Assembly: GCA_032718475.1 (NCBI GenBank)
Contig: JAUCBJ010003681.1
Span: 17,307 to 81,306 of the forward strand
DNA from: Nemertoderma westbladi
Taxonomy: Eukaryota > Xenacoelomorpha > Nemertodermatida > Nemertodermatidae
Direction of reading: 5' to 3'
Length of the DNA stretch: 64,000 bases
Below, piece by piece: positions 60,001-64,000 of this stretch. The translations under genes and the position numbers were made by a program. The notes under the pieces are model-generated. The model was given only the letters and a program-made list of their open reading frames with translations, was not told the DNA's origin and made no database searches. The number at the start of each line of letters is the position of its first letter. The stretch's first letter is position 1.

Positions 60001-62769
60001 GGTACCACAATAATATTGTCTCTGTTTGCTTAGACTGGCTATTATCTACAAAGAACATCTGGTACCACAATAATATTGTCTCTGTTTGCTTAGACTGGCT
60101 ATTATCTACAAAGAACCTCTGGTACCACAATAATATTGTCTCTGTTTGCTTAGACTGGCTATTATCTACAAAGAACATCTGGTACCACAATAATATTGTC
60201 TCTGTTTGCTTAGACTGGCTATTATCTACAAAGAACATCTGGTACCACAATAATATTGTCTCTGTTTGCTTAGACTGGCTATTATCTACAAAGAACCTCT
60301 GGTACCACAATAATATTGTCTATGTTTGCTTAGATTGGCTATTATCTACAAAGAACCTCTGGTACCACAATAATATTGTCTCTGTTTGCTTAGACTGGCT
60401 ATTATCTACAAAGAACCTCTGGCACCACAATAATATTGTCTCTGTTTGTTTAGACTGTCTATTATCTACAAAGAACATCTGGTACCACAATAATATTGTC
60501 TCTGTTTGCTTAGACTGGCTATTATTTACAAAGAACCTCTGGTACCACAATAATATTGTCTCTGTTTGTTTAGACTGTCTATTATCTACAAAGAACCTCT
60601 GGTACCACAATAATATTGTCTCTGTTTGCTTAGACTGGCTATTATCTACAAAGAACCTCTGGTACCACAATAATATTGTCTCTGTTTGCTTAGACTGGCT
60701 ATTATCTACAAAGAACCTCTGGTATAACAATAATATTGTCTCTGTTTGCTTAGACTGGCTATTATCTACAAAGAACCTCTGGCACCACAATAATATTGTC
60801 TCTGTTTGTTTAGACTGTCTATTATCTACAAAGAACATCTGGTACCACAATAATATTGTCTCTGTTTGCTTAGACTGGCTATTATTTACAAAGAACCTCT
60901 GGTACCACAATAATATTGTCTCTGTTTGTTTAGACTGTCTATTATCTACAAAGAACCTCTGGTACCACAATAATATTGTCTCTGTTTGCTTAGACTGGCT
61001 ATTATTTACAAAGAACCTCTGGTACCACAATAATGTCGTCTCTGTTTGCTTAGACCGGCTATTATTTACAAAGAACCTCTGGTACCACAATAATATTGTC
61101 TCTGTTTGCTTAGACTGGCTATTATCTACAAAGAACCTCTGGTGCCACAATAATATTTTCTCTGTTTGCTTAGACTGGCTATTATCTACAAAGAACCTCT
61201 GGTACCACAATAATATTGTCTCTGTTTGCTTAGACTGGCTATTATCTACAAAGAACCTCTGGTATAACAATAATATTGTCTCTTTTTGCTTAGACTGGCT
61301 ATTATCTACAAAGAACCTCTGGTACCACAATAATATTGTCTCTATTTGCTTAGATTGGCTATTATCTATAAAGAACCTCTGGTACCACAATAATATTGTC
61401 TCTGTTTGCTTAGACTGGCTATTATCTACAAAGAACCTCTGGTACCACAATAATATTGTCTCTGTTTGCTTAGACTGGCTAGTATCTACAAAGAACCTCT
61501 GGTACCACAATAATATTGTCTCTGTTTGCTTAGACTGGCTATTATCTACAAAGAACCTCTGGTACCACAATAATATTGTCTCTGTTTGCTTAGACTGCTA
61601 TTATTTGCAAAGAACCTCTGGTACCACAATAATATTGTCTCTGTTTGCTTAGACTGGCTATTATCTACAAAGAACCTCTGGTACCACAATAATATTGTGT
61701 CTGTTTGCTTAGACCGGCTATTATCTACAGAGAACCTCTGGTACCAAAATAATATTGTCTCTGTTTGCTTAGACCGGCTGTTATCTACAAAGAACCTCCG
61801 GTACCACAATAATATTGTCTCTGTTTGCTTAGACTGGCTATTATCTACAAAGAACCTCTGGTACCACAATAATATTGTCTCTGTTTGCTTAGACTGCTAT
61901 TATTTGCAAAGAACCTCTGGTACCACAATAATATTGTCTCTGTTTGCTTAGACTGGCTATTATCTACAAAGAACCTCTGGTACCACAATAATATTGTGTC
62001 TGTTTGCTTAGACCGGCTATTATCTACAGAGAACCTCTGGTACCAAAATAATATTGTCTCTGTTTGCTTAGACCGGCTGTTATCTACAAAGAACCTCCGG
62101 TACCACAATAATATTGTCTCTGTTTGCTTAGACTGGCTATTATCTACAAAGAACCTCTGGTATAACAATAATATTGTCTCTGTTTGCTTAGACTGGCTAT
62201 TATCTACAAAGAACCTCTGGTACCACAATAATATTGTCTCTGTTTGCTTAGACTGGCTATTATTTACAAAGATCGTCTGTTACCACAATAATATTGTCTG
62301 TGTTTGCTTAGAATGGCTATTATCTACAAAGAACATCTGGTATCACAATAAAATTGTCTCTGTTTGCTTAGACTGGCTATTATCTTTAAAGAACCTCTGG
62401 TACCACAATAATATTGTCTCTGTTTGCTTAGACTGGCTATTATCTTTAAAGAACCTCTGGTACCACAATAATATTGTCTCTGTTTGCTTAGACTGGCTAT
62501 TATCTACAAAGAACATCTGGTACCACAATAATATGATCTCTGTTTGCTTAGATTGGCTATTATCTACAAAGAACATTTGGTACCACAATAATATTGTCTC
62601 TGTTTGCTTAGACTGGCTATTATCTTTAAAGAACCTCTGGTACCACAATAATATTGTCTCTGTTTGCTTAGACTGGCTATTATCTACAAAGAACATCTGG
62701 TACCACAATAATATTGTCTCTGTTTGCTTAGACTGGCTATTATCTTTAAAGAACCTCTGGTACCACAAT
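45019..62769. repeat. 60-bp satellite array, about 296 units (17.75 kb)
   Basis: The unit runs CTCTGTTTGCTTAGACTGGC, TATTATCTACAAAGAACCTC, TGGTACCACAATAATATTGT. Common variants are ATCTTTAAAG, AACATCTGG, ACCTTTAG, GATTGGC, ACCGGC, GTGCCAC and TATGATCTCTGTTTTCTTAG. Phase changes are rare: a recurring 1-bp-short unit (GACTGCTATTATTTGC, e.g. 48274, 51873, 57634, 61597, 61897) and two CCACACAATAAT units 2 bp longer (58621, 59163). Since 60 is a multiple of three, open frames with a 20-residue cycle occur on both strands (up to 1,011 codons). They are not considered genes. Confidence 0.97.
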
Positions 62770-62771
62770 TA

Positions 62772-63414
62772 CTACTACTACTACTACTAGGATCGGCATG
62801 CTGCATTGCAGCTGCATTTTTAAGAATGCTGTGCCGGCTTGTCAACAAAATTGCACCGCCAAAACTCCCTATCACTCATGACATTTGCTAGATCATCCGC
62901 ATCTTTAAGGCCAGTGTCCTTTAAGATGCGTCTCAAGAAAGTCATGGGCTGTCCACCATGCTTATTCACTCCATGAGGCTGCCAAAGTACAAGATTATGC
63001 ACTGGCTGGTCCTCACGGCGAAAGCAATGTCCTGCAAAGCGGAGGCGATTTTGTTCTAGTGTCAAGCTTGGGGGAACCAATGAGACACCACCAATGTTAT
63101 ATAGTGTCTGGTTGGAGATGTGTGCATTGTACTTGACACAATGTACCCGGCGTAGTATTCTTGTGAATGTGCCATCCAGAGATTTGGTGTCCTCAGCAGT
63201 TAGAGCCCAGCATGGACTCCCGTAGAGGAGTACTGGAACTACTGCTGCTCTAAATAATCGGACCTTAAGTTTCCGATTAATTCTAGGTGACTTCCAAATC
63301 CTGGAAAGCCTATTCAAGGCTGCCCATGCCTTTCCCTTACGTATTCGAAGGTCCTCACCTGACTTCCGGATCCATGATCCCAGGTAACAGAAGTCGTCCA
63401 CATGCTCAAGCATA
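62772..63414 (-). mobile_element. RTE-like LINE family A, 5'-truncated copy (A2)
   Basis: Minus-strand 3' end with a (TAG)6 tail (62772-62789) joined to the 60-bp array at CCACAATTA. The coding part starts at MLEHVDDFCYLGSW and runs to FVDKPAQHS and a stop near 62820, keeping YGSPCWALTAED and RLRFAGHCFRREDQ. Upstream it is read in frame from the tail of copy A3, so an artificial fused frame 62820-63515 appears. Confidence 0.85.
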
Positions 63415-63796
63415 CTACTAGGATCGGCATGCTGCATTGCAGCTGCATTTTTAAGAATGCTGTGCCGGCTTGTCAACAAAATTGCACCGCCACAACTCCC
63501 TATCACCCATGACATTTGCTAGATCATCCGCATCTTTAAGGCCAGTGTCCTTTAAGATGCGTCTCAAGAAAGTCATGGGCTGTCCACCATGCTTATTCAC
63601 TCCATGAGGCTGCCAAAGTACAAGATTATGCACTGGCTGGTCCTCACGGCGAAAGCAATGTCCTGCAAAGCGGAGGCGATTTTGTTCTAGTGTCAAGCTT
63701 GGGGGAACCAATGAGACACCTCCAATGTTATATAGTGTCTGGTTGGAGATGTGTGCATTGTACTTGACACAATGTACCCGGCGTAGCATTCTTGTG
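63415..63796 (-). mobile_element. RTE-like LINE family A, short 3' copy (A3)
   Basis: A second 3' end in the same orientation directly upstream (minus sense) of A2, with tail (TAG)2 at 63415-63420. It encodes MLRRVHCVKYNAHIS to FVDKPAQHS, then a stop. It breaks at CATTCTTGTG (63796), where a plus-strand family A endonuclease fragment starts. Confidence 0.85.
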
Positions 63797-63802
63797 GAAG
63801 AC

Positions 63803-64000
63803 TGTTCTGGAAGACTGGCTAAGAAGTTTCCTAAGGTGGTTCTGATTGTGTGCTACTCTCCAACTAGTGTTGCCCCTGTAGAGGAGGTGGAAAATTTCTA
63901 CCACAATCTACAAGCAGCAACTGATGGAGTGGATCAGCATGCATTCTTAACATTCCTGGGAGACTTTAATGCAAGTCTGCATCAATCACCTACATCGCCC
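63803..64000 (+). pseudogene. Family A endonuclease fragment, runs off the window
   Basis: Matches 767-964 of the first element in plus orientation. It encodes VVLIVCYSPTS, VEEVENFYHNLQAATD and LGDFNASLHQSPTS. Unlike the copy at 77-1222 it keeps the Asp of GDFNA. It joins A3 head-to-head at about 63797-63803, an inverted arrangement. The continuation beyond 64000 is unknown. Confidence 0.8.

Noticed and set aside
23757-62769. CRISPR array
   Set aside because: Units are contiguous with no unique spacers, no cas genes, and the context is eukaryotic.

Overview
This is AT-rich eukaryotic DNA, most likely from an invertebrate animal. It holds metazoan-type retroelements (two related RTE-like LINE families, a CR1/L2-like LINE, a BEL/Pao LTR element, a Penelope-like element and a tRNA-headed SINE), GT-AG introns and very large satellite arrays. 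No prokaryotic operon, rRNA gene or CRISPR array was seen. The species cannot be named from the sequence. Tandem arrays make up roughly 60-65% of the window.

Layout: 1-6.8 kb is a nest of RTE-like LINEs. A family A endonuclease fragment is joined to a family B fragment. It is followed by a nearly complete but doubly stopped family B copy, then a second family B 5' end set into its (TAG)n tail. 6.8-9.9 kb is a decayed BEL/Pao 3' half on the minus strand, interrupted by a family A fragment. A second family A fragment lies at 9.9-11.0 kb. 11.05-11.39 kb is an array of hairpin-forming 21-bp palindromes. 13.5-14.2 kb is a Penelope-like remnant, and a SINE-like sequence follows it. 14.5-17.4 kb is a 38/54-bp array carrying a 0.6-kb insertion. 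18.0-22.6 kb is a CR1/L2-like LINE on the minus strand, split by about 2.3 kb that contains a family B fragment with a target-site duplication. Three satellites follow: 26-bp (23.76-43.64 kb), 21-bp (43.64-44.35 kb) and 60-bp (45.02-62.77 kb). The window ends in tandem family A 3' ends and a family A endonuclease fragment.

The best candidate for an ordinary host gene lies among these repeats on the minus strand. Three short exons at 23328-23522, 17469-17633 and 12947-13276 have consensus splice sites. Each is an exact multiple of three, all are joined in phase 0, and together they encode 229 residues of the C-terminal part of a multi-pass membrane protein. The cytoplasmic tail would carry two PPxY motifs and end in a PDZ-ligand-like -ETVL. 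If this model is right, the retroelements at 13-23 kb are intronic. The 39-kb satellite block would lie in an upstream intron or 5' of the gene.

The very long open frames across the satellites (up to 2,103 residues) are by-products of repeat units without stop codons and are not annotated as genes.
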